A stretch of 20,702 nt of DNA from an uncultured Oceanobacillus sp. GTDB taxonomy: Bacteria > Bacillota > Bacilli > Bacillales > Amphibacillaceae. Made by a program: the position numbers and the translations under genes. Below are positions 15,073-20,702 of the stretch, one piece after another. The stretch lies in NCBI GenBank assembly GCA_938004015.1, contig CALKWU010000169.1:1-20702 (forward strand). The letters are read 5' to 3'. The stretch's first letter is position 1. Each line of letters starts with the position of its first letter. The notes under the pieces are model-generated. The model made no database searches, was not told the origin of the DNA, and saw only the letters and a list, made by a program, of their open reading frames with translations.

Positions 15073-15642
15073 ATGAAGAAAAGAACAATACTTTTTCTGA
15101 CGATTCTTTTTTCACTTTTTGTGATTCTCAGTGCATGCGGCTCCAATGGAAATGATGCCGAGGATGAAGCTGCACAAGACGATACGGAAGAAACACCGGT
15201 AACGGAAGAAGAAACCGACGAAGAGCCTGAAGAAGACGAATCTGCTGAAGAGGAAGAAGCTGATGATAATGGAGGTAACGAAGAAGATGCCTCGGAAGAA
15301 AACGAAGATTCTGCAGAAGAAGGTTCTGAAGTCGTAGATGAAAATGTAGCGTTTAGAATATTTGAACCTGTTCCTGACACTGTCGTCGAAAATGAATTTA
15401 CCGTCCGTGGTGAAGCCAATGTCAACGAAGGAATCGTCCACTATGAGTTTGAGGACGGCCATAACATTCTCGATGAAGGAACGGTCACAGCATCAGCAGC
15501 TGCACCGGATTGGGGTACTTTTGAGTTCACCATTTCTTTTGATGAAGTCGCCTTTAATACAGGATTGATCATCTTGTATACAGAAGATCCGGAAGACGGC
15601 TCAAGACAACATGAATTGATCATACCGGTATCCGTACAATAA
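15073..15642 (+). CDS. Acidic lipoprotein with Gmad2-like immunoglobulin domain
   Basis: Secreted lipoprotein, 189 aa, ATG with GGGGGAG at 6 nt. The signal peptide ends in ILSAC (Cys-22). Residues 23 to about 93 are very rich in Glu/Asp and probably form an extended spacer through the cell wall. The C-terminal ~95 residues match the pattern of the Gmad2 immunoglobulin-like domain of Bacillus (FRIFEPVPDTVVENEFTVRG, then HYEFEDGHNILDEGTVT and GTFEFTISF), which is found in GerM-type spore germination and other surface proteins. No GerMN domain is present, so it is not GerM itself. The role is unknown; an adhesive or scaffold function outside the membrane is inference. A palindromic repeat begins 6 nt after the TAA stop. 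Confidence 0.87.
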   Translation: MKKRTILFLTILFSLFVILSACGSNGNDAEDEAAQDDTEETPVTEEETDEEPEEDESAEEEEADDNGGNEEDASEENEDSAEEGSEVVDENVAFRIFEPVPDTVVENEFTVRGEANVNEGIVHYEFEDGHNILDEGTVTASAAAPDWGTFEFTISFDEVAFNTGLIILYTEDPEDGSRQHELIIPVSVQ

Positions 15643-15648
15643 ATGGAT

Positions 15649-15681
15649 TGGGTCAAACGGGGACTGTCCCTGTTTGACCCA
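15649..15681. repeat. 33-nt palindromic repeat, copy 11 (best palindrome)
   Basis: With one flanking base on each side (15648-15682), the arms 15648-15664 and 15666-15682 are complementary over 17 positions with a single G.U-type mismatch. It lies between the lipoprotein and the convergent RAYT gene, 58 nt from the RAYT stop, and is a good candidate for the form recognised by the transposase. Confidence 0.95.
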
Positions 15682-15739
15682 AAATTATGAAAACAAGTGG
15701 GACAACGTAAACATCTTTTTTGATTGGCAATCTTTCATA

Positions 15740-16504
15740 TCAAGCACGCTGGATAACGCTTCTGGAAATGCCGGTTATCCTTGAAAGTTGGCGAATCGAG
15801 ACGCCATCCATTTGTTTTATTTCCCTTAGAATCGCATCACGTCTCTTTTTATCCATCAGTTGCAATTCGGTCGGACGGGTGATGCCGTATTCTCGAAAAA
15901 TCGGGAACAACTCCTCGTCTTTATAGCGCCGATTATCCCGATCAAGATAATCCTCATCGTTATTTTCTTTGATTTCATTCATAAATTCCTTATATTTTTC
16001 CACCGCATCATCAGCCATTTGTGAAAACAATTGAAGTCCATATTCCGTATCGACGAGACCAGGTTCTTTCAAATAACGCTCGGCACTTGACCATTTATAG
16101 TTGAAAACGTGTTTTGAAATTCCAGCACGTATTGGATTTTGGTGGATATAACGGAGCACTCGGAGAAAAATCGCATCGGATTCCACAACACCGCTGCGAA
16201 ATCTTCCTTGATAAAGATGGCCGGATCGATCATATTTAGCATTGAACCAATTCGCATAACTCGTCGAAATTTTTTGTACGATGTTTGAAATGTTTCCGGC
16301 ATTTTCATTCAACAGAAGATGAACATGGTTGTCCATGAGGCAATAAGCATAAAGCGAGTATGCGCATTCATCTTTAAACCTCGCCAATGTTTGCAAGAAG
16401 CGGTGGCGATCCTGATCTTCTTCAAAAATGATTTGCTGATTGACTCCTCGAAGCATGACATGATAGATACCACTTGAACTCTTTCTCCGTGTTCCTCTCG
16501 GCAT
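15740..16504 (-). CDS. REP-associated-type (RAYT) Y1/HUH transposase
   Basis: Single-strand-acting transposase of the IS200/IS605-like Y1 family, 254 aa. The start ATG (16504) has a perfect GGAGGT at 6 nt and protein MPRGTRRKSSSGIYHVMLRG, the usual N-terminus; an in-frame extension to 16615 is rejected. Motifs: the HUH pair His-60/His-62 in MDNHVHLLL; YDRSGHLYQGRF (91-102); the probable catalytic Tyr-119 in LRYIHQNPIRAG. After an acidic linker (about 165-200), a C-terminal helix-turn-helix-like segment VSIRQLSRITGISRSVIQR (235-253) could bind DNA. The gene is intact, single, and lacks the hairpin ends of a mobile IS200 element, fitting a domesticated RAYT. Relatives cut and join REP palindromes; the window's 33-nt repeats are the obvious candidate substrates, which is inference. 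Confidence 0.9.
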   Translation of the reverse strand: MPRGTRRKSSSGIYHVMLRGVNQQIIFEEDQDRHRFLQTLARFKDECAYSLYAYCLMDNHVHLLLNENAGNISNIVQKISTSYANWFNAKYDRSGHLYQGRFRSGVVESDAIFLRVLRYIHQNPIRAGISKHVFNYKWSSAERYLKEPGLVDTEYGLQLFSQMADDAVEKYKEFMNEIKENNDEDYLDRDNRRYKDEELFPIFREYGITRPTELQLMDKKRRDAILREIKQMDGVSIRQLSRITGISRSVIQRA

Positions 16505-16685
16505 ATGTTCACCTCCAAAAAAGAGATGGTCAAAGCTGTGTAAGTGGCTTAGTGGCTTCGGAATCGGCCTATAAAGGTTGGGGAAAGGAGAAAATGATTC
16601 AGGAACTGATGCCAACGGAATTAGCTTTGAACTGTTCCTTGTGACCGCTATGAAAGCCGGGAGGGGGCGCTGTTGACCATCTCTT
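16505..16685 (-). promoter_or_regulatory. RAYT leader with 13-bp inverted repeat
   Basis: AAGAGATGGTCAA (16521-16533) and TTGACCATCTCTT (16673-16685) are perfect complements 139 bp apart. On the RAYT transcript the second arm would be at the extreme 5' end and the first would stop 4 nt before the GGAGGT ribosome binding site (16511-16516). A competing 8-bp pairing exists between TCAAAGCT (16530-16537) and AGCTTTGA (16623-16630). The same repeat could instead be the ends of a 165-bp inserted element. Confidence 0.5.
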
Positions 16686-16693
16686 ACTGGAAA

Positions 16694-16722
16694 GGATAAT
16701 CAATTCATTATGAATAGTCAAA
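16694..16722 (-). promoter_or_regulatory. Candidate sigma-A promoter of RAYT gene
   Basis: On the minus strand TTGACT (16717-16722) and TATCCT (16694-16699) are separated by 17 bp, predicting initiation near 16687. An alternative pair, TTGAAA (16732-16737) and CATAAT (16708-16713), has 18-bp spacing. Confidence 0.4.
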
Positions 16723-16752
16723 AAGTCGTTTTTCAATTTTGAAAGCATTTTT

Positions 16753-16821
16753 TGTCGAAACATGTCGAAAAAGGCAAGTTTTACGTCGTTTTTATGTCAG
16801 GTTTTGTCGAAAAGAGTCGAA
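16753..16821 (+). promoter_or_regulatory. Two tandem pairs of Spo0A-box-like motifs
   Basis: TGTCGAA, the Spo0A (0A-box) core, occurs exactly at 16753-16759, 16763-16769 and 16805-16811, with AGTCGAA at 16815-16821. Within each pair the spacing is 10 bp, as in the tandem 0A boxes of the B. subtilis abrB promoter. The pairs are 52 bp apart, about five helical turns. They lie 31-105 bp upstream of the candidate RAYT -35. Binding is inferred from the motif only. Confidence 0.5.
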
Positions 16822-16865
16822 ATTTGCAGCGAAAATTCAAAAACGGTATATTTTTTCACCGTTTT

Positions 16866-16898
16866 TGGGTCAAAAAGGGACAGTCCCTGTTTGACCCA
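16866..16898. repeat. 33-nt palindromic repeat, copy 12
   Basis: TGGGTCAAAA-AGGGACAGTCCCT-GTTTGACCCA, both GGGTC-type arms, upstream of the RAYT gene; with copy 11 it brackets the transposase locus. Confidence 0.92.
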
Positions 16899-16975
16899 CT
16901 TTACCAATCTTTTCCAGTTTCTGATTCGCCTTTATTGAGCTAATCAGAGATGGTATCTTTCGTTCACTTCTCAAC

Positions 16976-17008
16976 TGGGACGAACGGGGACAGTCCCGTT
17001 TTGACCCA
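16976..17008. repeat. 33-nt palindromic repeat, copy 13
   Basis: TGGGACGAAC-GGGGACAGTCCC-GTTTTGACCCA, with GGGAC/GGGTC mixed arms, 10 nt beyond the stop of the minus-strand MBL gene. Confidence 0.92.
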
Positions 17009-17018
17009 TTTCCATTAA

Positions 17019-17750
17019 TCATAGCTCGATGCTCATGCCGACTTTTGCCAATTCCACTTCCCGTTTACTTACTTTTTCTGCAGTTTCCGCTAATTCCCGT
17101 ACGTTTCCATAATGGGGCAAGTGGGTCAATAGAGTGCGCTTCGCCTTCGCTTTTTTCACCAACAAACCCGCGTCTTTTGCGTTCATATGCCCTGACGTTT
17201 CCCCATCCATCCCTTCATACAAACTGCATTCCGCAATGAGCAAATCCGCTTCCTTGGAGAATTCGGCAAGTTCGTTGAAATAAATCGTATCAGCTGTGTA
17301 GACGATCGTTTTGTCATCACACTCGATTTTTATCGAGTATGTCTCGACCGGATGGATATTTTTAAGAAACGAAAGGTGGAACGGGCCGATCGTCAACGTT
17401 ATATGTTCACCAATACCTTGGAATGTTGTGTGAGGGACAGCAGAAAATTCCTCTCTTTTCGCCGGGTCGTCCGGGCCGTAAATCGTTAAAGGACGCTTTA
17501 CTCGGCCGAGCTGATGATTGACAAGCCGGGAAAACATGAAAGCACCGACATCGCTGTAATGATCATAGTGGTAATGGGATAGGACAACATCGTGAATTTC
17601 ATTTAAATCGACATAATCTTGGAGCTTGACGAGCACGCCGCTACCGCAATCGACAAGCATTTTGGCATTTTCATGTTCAATGAGGTAACCGGAACAAGGG
17701 CCATCTTTTTTCGGGAAACCTCCCCACACGCCAATAACCGTAAGCTTCAC
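17019..17750 (-). CDS. yhfI: YhfI-like metallo-beta-lactamase hydrolase
   Basis: MBL-fold hydrolase, 243 aa, of the short YhfI type related to RNase Z/ElaC-like phosphodiesterases. The N-terminus MKLTVIGVWGGFPKKDGPCSGYLIE is characteristic, with DCGSG (34-38). The metal motif HYHYDH is at 59-64, followed by His-137 or a neighbour in NIHPVETYS, the bridging Asp in YTADT, AECSLYEG, SGHMNAKDAG and the final His in LLTHLPHYG. The substrate is unknown; cyclic-nucleotide or other phosphodiester hydrolysis is a guess from the superfamily. The start is GTG at 17750 with AAGGAG 8 nt upstream. It has palindromic repeats on both sides (copy 13 after the stop, copy 14 about 18 nt before the start). Confidence 0.87.
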   Translation of the reverse strand: MKLTVIGVWGGFPKKDGPCSGYLIEHENAKMLVDCGSGVLVKLQDYVDLNEIHDVVLSHYHYDHYSDVGAFMFSRLVNHQLGRVKRPLTIYGPDDPAKREEFSAVPHTTFQGIGEHITLTIGPFHLSFLKNIHPVETYSIKIECDDKTIVYTADTIYFNELAEFSKEADLLIAECSLYEGMDGETSGHMNAKDAGLLVKKAKAKRTLLTHLPHYGNVRELAETAEKVSKREVELAKVGMSIEL

Positions 17751-17768
17751 TACATCATCTCCTTATAC

Positions 17769-17801
17769 TGGGACAATCGGGGACTGTCCCTTTCTGTCCC
17801 A
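17769..17801. repeat. 33-nt palindromic repeat, copy 14
   Basis: TGGGACAATC-GGGGACTGTCCC-TTTCTGTCCCA, both GGGAC-type arms. It ends 1 nt before copy 15 and abuts the ribosome binding site of the yhfI-like gene. Confidence 0.9.
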
Positions 17802-17802
17802 C

Positions 17803-17835
17803 TGAGGCAAACAGGGACAGCCTTCATTTGACCCA
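17803..17835. repeat. 33-nt palindromic repeat, decayed copy 15
   Basis: TGAGGCAAACAGGGACAGCC followed by TTCATTTGACCCA; two bases of the core have changed, but the 33-nt length is kept. Confidence 0.75.
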
Positions 17836-17853
17836 CCGCCGTTCGAATGCAGC

Positions 17854-17886
17854 TGGGCCAAACAGGGACAGACCCGTTTTGTCCCA
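17854..17886. repeat. 33-nt palindromic repeat, copy 16
   Basis: TGGGCCAAAC-AGGGACAGACCC-GTTTTGTCCCA, with GGGCC/GGGAC mixed arms. With copies 14 and 15 it forms a cluster in the yhfI-ugd intergenic region; the remaining 200 bp before ugd holds only its promoter elements. Confidence 0.92.
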
Positions 17887-18036
17887 TTCTACCGTCCATT
17901 TTATATGGATTCATTGGAATTGGAAAGGTGCATAGAGGAATCCGACATGTTATTTACAAACGGATTTTTCCTACTAGCGAATTACACCAAGTATCAACTT
18001 CTTTCGCAAGTTAGTGATTTTTCACTTGTTATCAGC

Positions 18037-18042
18037 TATAAT
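18037..18042 (+). promoter_or_regulatory. Candidate -10 element of ugd
   Basis: A perfect TATAAT lies 46 nt before the ugd start. No good -35 stands at 16-18 bp; an imperfect inverted repeat (CAAGT..AGTGA / TCACTTG, 18007-18028) occupies that place and may be an operator. Confidence 0.4.
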
Positions 18043-18087
18043 GAAAGTGAATGTTTTCTCAAACGAGTATTTCTAGGAGGTTCTTTC

Positions 18088-19254
18088 ATGAAAATAACCG
18101 TTGCGGGGACGGGTTATGTCGGATTGGCGAATGCCGTTCTCCTTGCCCAACACAATGAAGTGACCGCTCTCGACATCATTCAAGAAAAAGTAGACATGAT
18201 CAACGCGCGAAAATCACCGATTGGAGACACCTTGATCGATGAATTTTTTACAACAAAAGAGCTGAATTTTGCAGCGACTACCGATCCGGAACAAGCACAT
18301 AAAGATGCGGATTATGTCATCATTTCCACACCGACGAACTATGATCCAGACAAAAACTATTTTGACACAAGTTCTGTTGAATCCGTCATCGAAGACGTAT
18401 TACGGATCAATCCGAATGCTGCAATGATCATCAAATCGACGGTACCAGTCGGCTACACGGAAGAAATGAAACAAAAATATGAAACAGACAATATCATTTT
18501 TTCACCGGAATTTTTACGGGAAGGAAAAGCGCTTTATGACAACTTGTATCCGTCCCGAATCATCATCGGGGAGAAATCAAAGCGAGCTGAAACATTTGCC
18601 GACCTTTTAGTGGAAGGTGCTTTGAAAGAGGATATTCCTGTTCTATTTACAAATTCAACAGAGGCTGAAGCCATCAAACTGTTTGCCAATACATATTTAG
18701 CGATGCGCGTATCATTCTTCAACGAGTTGGACAGCTATGCGGAAATCCACGGATTGGACACAAAACAAATCATTGAAGGTGTCGGATTGGACCCGCGGAT
18801 CGGCACGCATTACAACAACCCATCTTTCGGTTATGGCGGCTATTGCTTGCCGAAAGATACGAAACAGTTGTTGTCCCATTTTGACGGGGTGCCTAATGAA
18901 CTGATTAAGGCAATTGTCACAGCCAACGAAACGAGAAAAGATCATATTTCCAAAATGATCATGAAACGGAATCCGGAAACCATTGGAATATACCGCTTGA
19001 CGATGAAATCCGGATCCGACAATTTCCGAGAGTCGGCAATCCAAGGGATCATTGAGCGTATCAAGGAGAAAGACGTTCGTATCGTCATTTATGAGCCGAC
19101 GTTGGAAAGCAAGGAATTTGAAGGGTTAGAAGTGGAAAATAATTTGGAAACTTTCAAAGAAATGGCTGATATCATCGTTGCAAACCGGTTGGACGATGAA
19201 ATAAAGGACCGGAAAGAAATTGTGTACACAAGGGATATATATAGCAGAGACTAA
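18088..19254 (+). CDS. ugd: UDP-glucose 6-dehydrogenase
   Basis: NAD-dependent UDP-glucose 6-dehydrogenase, 388 aa, converting UDP-glucose to UDP-glucuronate for surface polysaccharide. The Rossmann motif GTGYVG is at 7-12; STVPVGYT (117-124), EFLREG (141-146), Lys-197 in AIKLFANTY, and the catalytic Cys-253 with Asp-257 in GYGGYCLPKDTKQ are all present. The C-terminal UDP-binding part GIYRLTMKSGSDNFRES is intact. It belongs to the short Ugd/HasB type (E. coli Ugd is also 388 aa and strikingly similar from memory), not the longer TuaD type. The start is the ATG at 18088 with AGGAGG at 7 nt; an in-frame extension to 17905 is rejected. It stands alone, with no polysaccharide genes beside it, and ends at a strong terminator. 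Confidence 0.95.
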   Translation: MKITVAGTGYVGLANAVLLAQHNEVTALDIIQEKVDMINARKSPIGDTLIDEFFTTKELNFAATTDPEQAHKDADYVIISTPTNYDPDKNYFDTSSVESVIEDVLRINPNAAMIIKSTVPVGYTEEMKQKYETDNIIFSPEFLREGKALYDNLYPSRIIIGEKSKRAETFADLLVEGALKEDIPVLFTNSTEAEAIKLFANTYLAMRVSFFNELDSYAEIHGLDTKQIIEGVGLDPRIGTHYNNPSFGYGGYCLPKDTKQLLSHFDGVPNELIKAIVTANETRKDHISKMIMKRNPETIGIYRLTMKSGSDNFRESAIQGIIERIKEKDVRIVIYEPTLESKEFEGLEVENNLETFKEMADIIVANRLDDEIKDRKEIVYTRDIYSRD

Positions 19255-19300
19255 ACAAAAATGAGGATTGCAGTGGATGCTGTAACCCTCATTTTTGTTT
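19253..19300. terminator. Bidirectional-looking terminator after ugd
   Basis: Arms 19253-19273 and 19280-19300 are complementary over 21 positions with two exceptions (one of them G.U), around a 6-nt loop. The stem starts with AAACAAAAATGAGG and ends with CCTCATTTTTGTTT, so a T-rich tail is present on either strand. It overlaps the ugd TAA. Confidence 0.9.
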
Positions 19301-19334
19301 AGATTGGTTCATGGCAGCAGGGTTGTGCAAATTC

Positions 19335-19367
19335 TGAGTCAAATCGGGACTGTCCCGTTTCGTCCCA
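19335..19367. repeat. 33-nt palindromic repeat, copy 17
   Basis: TGAGTCAAAT-CGGGACTGTCCCG-TTTCGTCCCA; a perfect CGGGAC-TGTCCCG core, mixed arms, 2 nt from copy 18. Confidence 0.9.
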
Positions 19368-19369
19368 TT

Positions 19370-19402
19370 TGGGTCATTTAGGGACTGTCCCCGTTTGTCC
19401 CA
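19370..19402. repeat. 33-nt palindromic repeat, copy 18
   Basis: TGGGTCATTT-AGGGACTGTCCCC-GTTTGTCCCA. It overlaps the 3' end of the DUF4317 gene and encodes its last residues and TAA stop. Confidence 0.92.
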
Positions 19403-20580
19403 TTTCGCCTATCAATCACTTCATTTTCTTCAATGATTTCAAAGCCTTCGATGACGGTATTTTCTTCCAGTTCGATGACGAGGCATAGTTTTCCGTTCAA
19501 GCGGATTTGCCGAAGATAGCGGAGTTCGCTCGGGCTCACCTTTAAATCGGCGACTTTCGTTTGGATTTTGATCGATTTCGAATCATATTTCGGCACGACA
19601 TTATTCGCCTTCAGTTCAAATGTTTCATCATCCACGATCTTTTTAAATGCCGCCTCCACATCCTCCCGTTTCACATCCTCGACCCCGCTGTTTCTCAACA
19701 CGCTTTCCACATCCCGATAATCCATTTTCGGTGTATCTTCCGGATCGGTTTCTTCAATCACTCGTTGCACCTCGTCATAAACGCTCGCCAACGTGGCAGT
19801 CGTCAACCTCTCTCCAACCACATCTTTCACAACTTCTTCAAACACCATTTTATCCTCTTCCGCCGTGAACAATTCTTCGGCATTCAACACCTCTTCAACG
19901 AAAGAAAAGTCGATCTCCTTCGATCTGCCTGTCGAATATAAAACATGATTCACATCTGATATGCCTTCCGTAAAACATGGAAACAGAAAACCACCCATCG
20001 GTTTCTGTAAATTGATGATCGGATCGACGATGAAATGATATTTAAACTCTTTTTCCACGTAGTCGAACAACAACTCTTTTTCCGGATGTTTCGTCGGATT
20101 AATCGTGCATAGGATGAACGGATTGGCATAAACTTCATCACGTTCACTCTCTTCCGTTTCCGCATTGGCCGGCTTTACTGTATGCAAATACTCCCCATTC
20201 ACGAACGTCACGACGATATCTTCTTCGTATTGTTTTACTTCCAGCATTTTTTCAACGATATCCAGCATATGGTCTGTCCATGTTTCTCTATTTTCCGGAA
20301 GCAAACTTTCATGCAAAGTCAATTGCGTTTCATTTTCCCCATTATCAGCGAACTTCAATTCAAATAGTTTCCGGTCCAATTGACCAGCAAGCACTTTCTT
20401 GAAATTGTTTAAAAACAATTCCTGTTGATCTTTTTCCAATAGTTCGAAGGGAGTCGTTTCCTCATGGTAAATCTCCCTTGAATCTTTCATGATGTACACA
20501 TTGAAAATCTCATGCAATTTCAAAAGATCATTATCCGGCTTCAACTGCCGGCGAAAACTCGTGATGTCTTTTTTATTCAC
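19378..20580 (-). CDS. DUF4317 family protein
   Basis: 400-aa cytosolic protein of the DUF4317 family of Firmicutes; function unknown. It begins VNKKDITSFRRQLKPDNDLLKLHEIFNVYI, the typical family N-terminus. The start is GTG at 20580, chosen because GAGGAG precedes it by 7 nt; an ATG at 20595 and a longer frame to 20682 lie upstream, the latter running through a palindromic repeat. The protein is acidic and mixed alpha/beta, without signal peptide, membrane helix or recognisable catalytic motif. It appears to be transcribed alone. The last residues, NGTNGDSP, and the stop codon come from repeat copy 18, so the native C-terminus was probably altered just after GFEIIEENEVIDRR. Confidence 0.85.
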   Translation of the reverse strand: MNKKDITSFRRQLKPDNDLLKLHEIFNVYIMKDSREIYHEETTPFELLEKDQQELFLNNFKKVLAGQLDRKLFELKFADNGENETQLTLHESLLPENRETWTDHMLDIVEKMLEVKQYEEDIVVTFVNGEYLHTVKPANAETEESERDEVYANPFILCTINPTKHPEKELLFDYVEKEFKYHFIVDPIINLQKPMGGFLFPCFTEGISDVNHVLYSTGRSKEIDFSFVEEVLNAEELFTAEEDKMVFEEVVKDVVGERLTTATLASVYDEVQRVIEETDPEDTPKMDYRDVESVLRNSGVEDVKREDVEAAFKKIVDDETFELKANNVVPKYDSKSIKIQTKVADLKVSPSELRYLRQIRLNGKLCLVIELEENTVIEGFEIIEENEVIDRRNGTNGDSP

Positions 20581-20629
20581 TTGAACACTCCTCATCCATA
20601 AACTGATGGAATCTATTATACTATAAAAA

Positions 20630-20662
20630 TGGGACGAACAGGGTCTGTCCCTTTTCGTCCCA
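20630..20662. repeat. 33-nt palindromic repeat, copy 19
   Basis: TGGGACGAAC-AGGGTCTGTCCCT-TTTCGTCCCA, both GGGACGA-type arms, 50 nt upstream of the DUF4317 start. Confidence 0.92.
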
Positions 20663-20688
20663 TAATTTAGATGGCGATCCATCCTAGT

Positions 20689-20702
20689 TGGGTCAATCAG
20701 GG
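20689..20702. repeat. 33-nt palindromic repeat, partial copy 20 at window edge
   Basis: TGGGTCAATCAGGG is the first 14 nt of a GGGTC-type copy cut by the end of the window. Confidence 0.75.

Noticed and set aside
16505..16615. N-terminal extension of the RAYT protein
   Set aside because: MPRGTRRK at 16504 is the usual family start and has a perfect GGAGGT; the upstream codons cross the inverted-repeat leader and show no conserved features.
15740..16615. Complete IS200/IS605 insertion sequence
   Set aside because: There is no TnpB gene, and no subterminal hairpin pair that clearly defines element ends; the C-terminal helix-turn-helix extension fits a RAYT better.
16752..16943. Plus-strand 63-codon reading frame upstream of the RAYT gene
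   Set aside because: It starts inside the TGTCGAA repeats, runs through a 33-nt palindrome and has no ribosome binding site or recognisable product.
17905..18087. N-terminal extension of Ugd
   Set aside because: Family members start at MKITVAGTGYVG and AGGAGG stands 7 nt before that ATG; the extension crosses the probable promoter.
1..20662. The palindromes as ordinary Rho-independent terminators
   Set aside because: The hairpins are GC-rich and often follow stop codons, but they lack U-tracts, and several lie upstream of genes or 1-2 nt apart in tandem. A side effect on termination remains possible.
9471..20702. CRISPR array made of the 33-nt repeats
   Set aside because: The copies are scattered over the window with irregular spacing, differ from each other, lie on both sides of many genes, and have no uniform spacers or cas genes.

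Overview
The window looks like chromosomal DNA of an endospore-forming member of the Bacillales (Bacillaceae/Planococcaceae type). The evidence is a prkA-yhbH-spoVR sporulation operon, an xpaC-yaaN pair, a YhfI-type hydrolase, an acetyl-type MetA, AGGAGG-like ribosome binding sites and frequent GTG/TTG starts. The species cannot be named from the sequence. Nothing resembles a prophage, plasmid, rRNA/tRNA cluster or CRISPR array.

Layout. (1) 1-4660, minus strand: prkA, yhbH and spoVR, with a candidate sigma-E promoter before prkA, a large imperfect stem-loop between prkA and yhbH, and a GTGA overlap joining yhbH to spoVR. (2) 4661-5020: no gene, but a short ~20-nt periodic repeat. (3) 5021-6295, minus: aldo/keto reductase followed by a small lipoprotein. 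(4) 6581-9453, minus: a nitronate monooxygenase, PaaG-like enoyl-CoA hydratase/isomerase and metallo-beta-lactamase (MBL) hydrolase operon with a sigma-A-like promoter and a TetR/FadR-like palindrome in its leader. (5) 9642-11526, minus: xpaC and yaaN (TelA family) behind a candidate sigma-W-type ECF promoter. (6) 11640-13807: a DUF3006 protein (minus) diverging from a lipoprotein that joins a ComEC-type MBL domain to ComEA-type helix-hairpin-helix motifs (plus), which is ATGA-coupled to a second DUF3006 protein and ends at a strong terminator. (7) 13885-14793, minus: metA. (8) 15073-15642, plus: acidic lipoprotein with a Gmad2-like domain. (9) 15740-17008: a REP-associated-type (RAYT) HUH/Y1 transposase gene with an unusual upstream region. 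(10) 17019-17750, minus: YhfI-like MBL hydrolase. (11) 18088-19300, plus: ugd with its terminator. (12) 19378-20580, minus: DUF4317 protein.

The most striking structure is a dispersed ~33-nt GC-rich palindrome (TGGGNCAAAC-GGGACAGTCCC-GTTTGNCCCA type), present about 20 times and confined to intergenic DNA and the extreme 3' ends of genes. Copies occur singly, as close pairs 1-9 nt apart, and once as a REPIN-like inverted pair forming a perfect 21-bp stem. Two genes take their last codons and stop codon from a copy. The only transposase gene in the window is the RAYT, so the parsimonious reading is a RAYT/REP system. Upstream of the RAYT lie two pairs of Spo0A-box-like TGTCGAA motifs at 10-bp spacing, and a 13-bp inverted repeat joins the predicted mRNA 5' end to the edge of its ribosome binding site. 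These suggest, but do not prove, that the transposase is under host (sporulation-phase) and post-transcriptional control.
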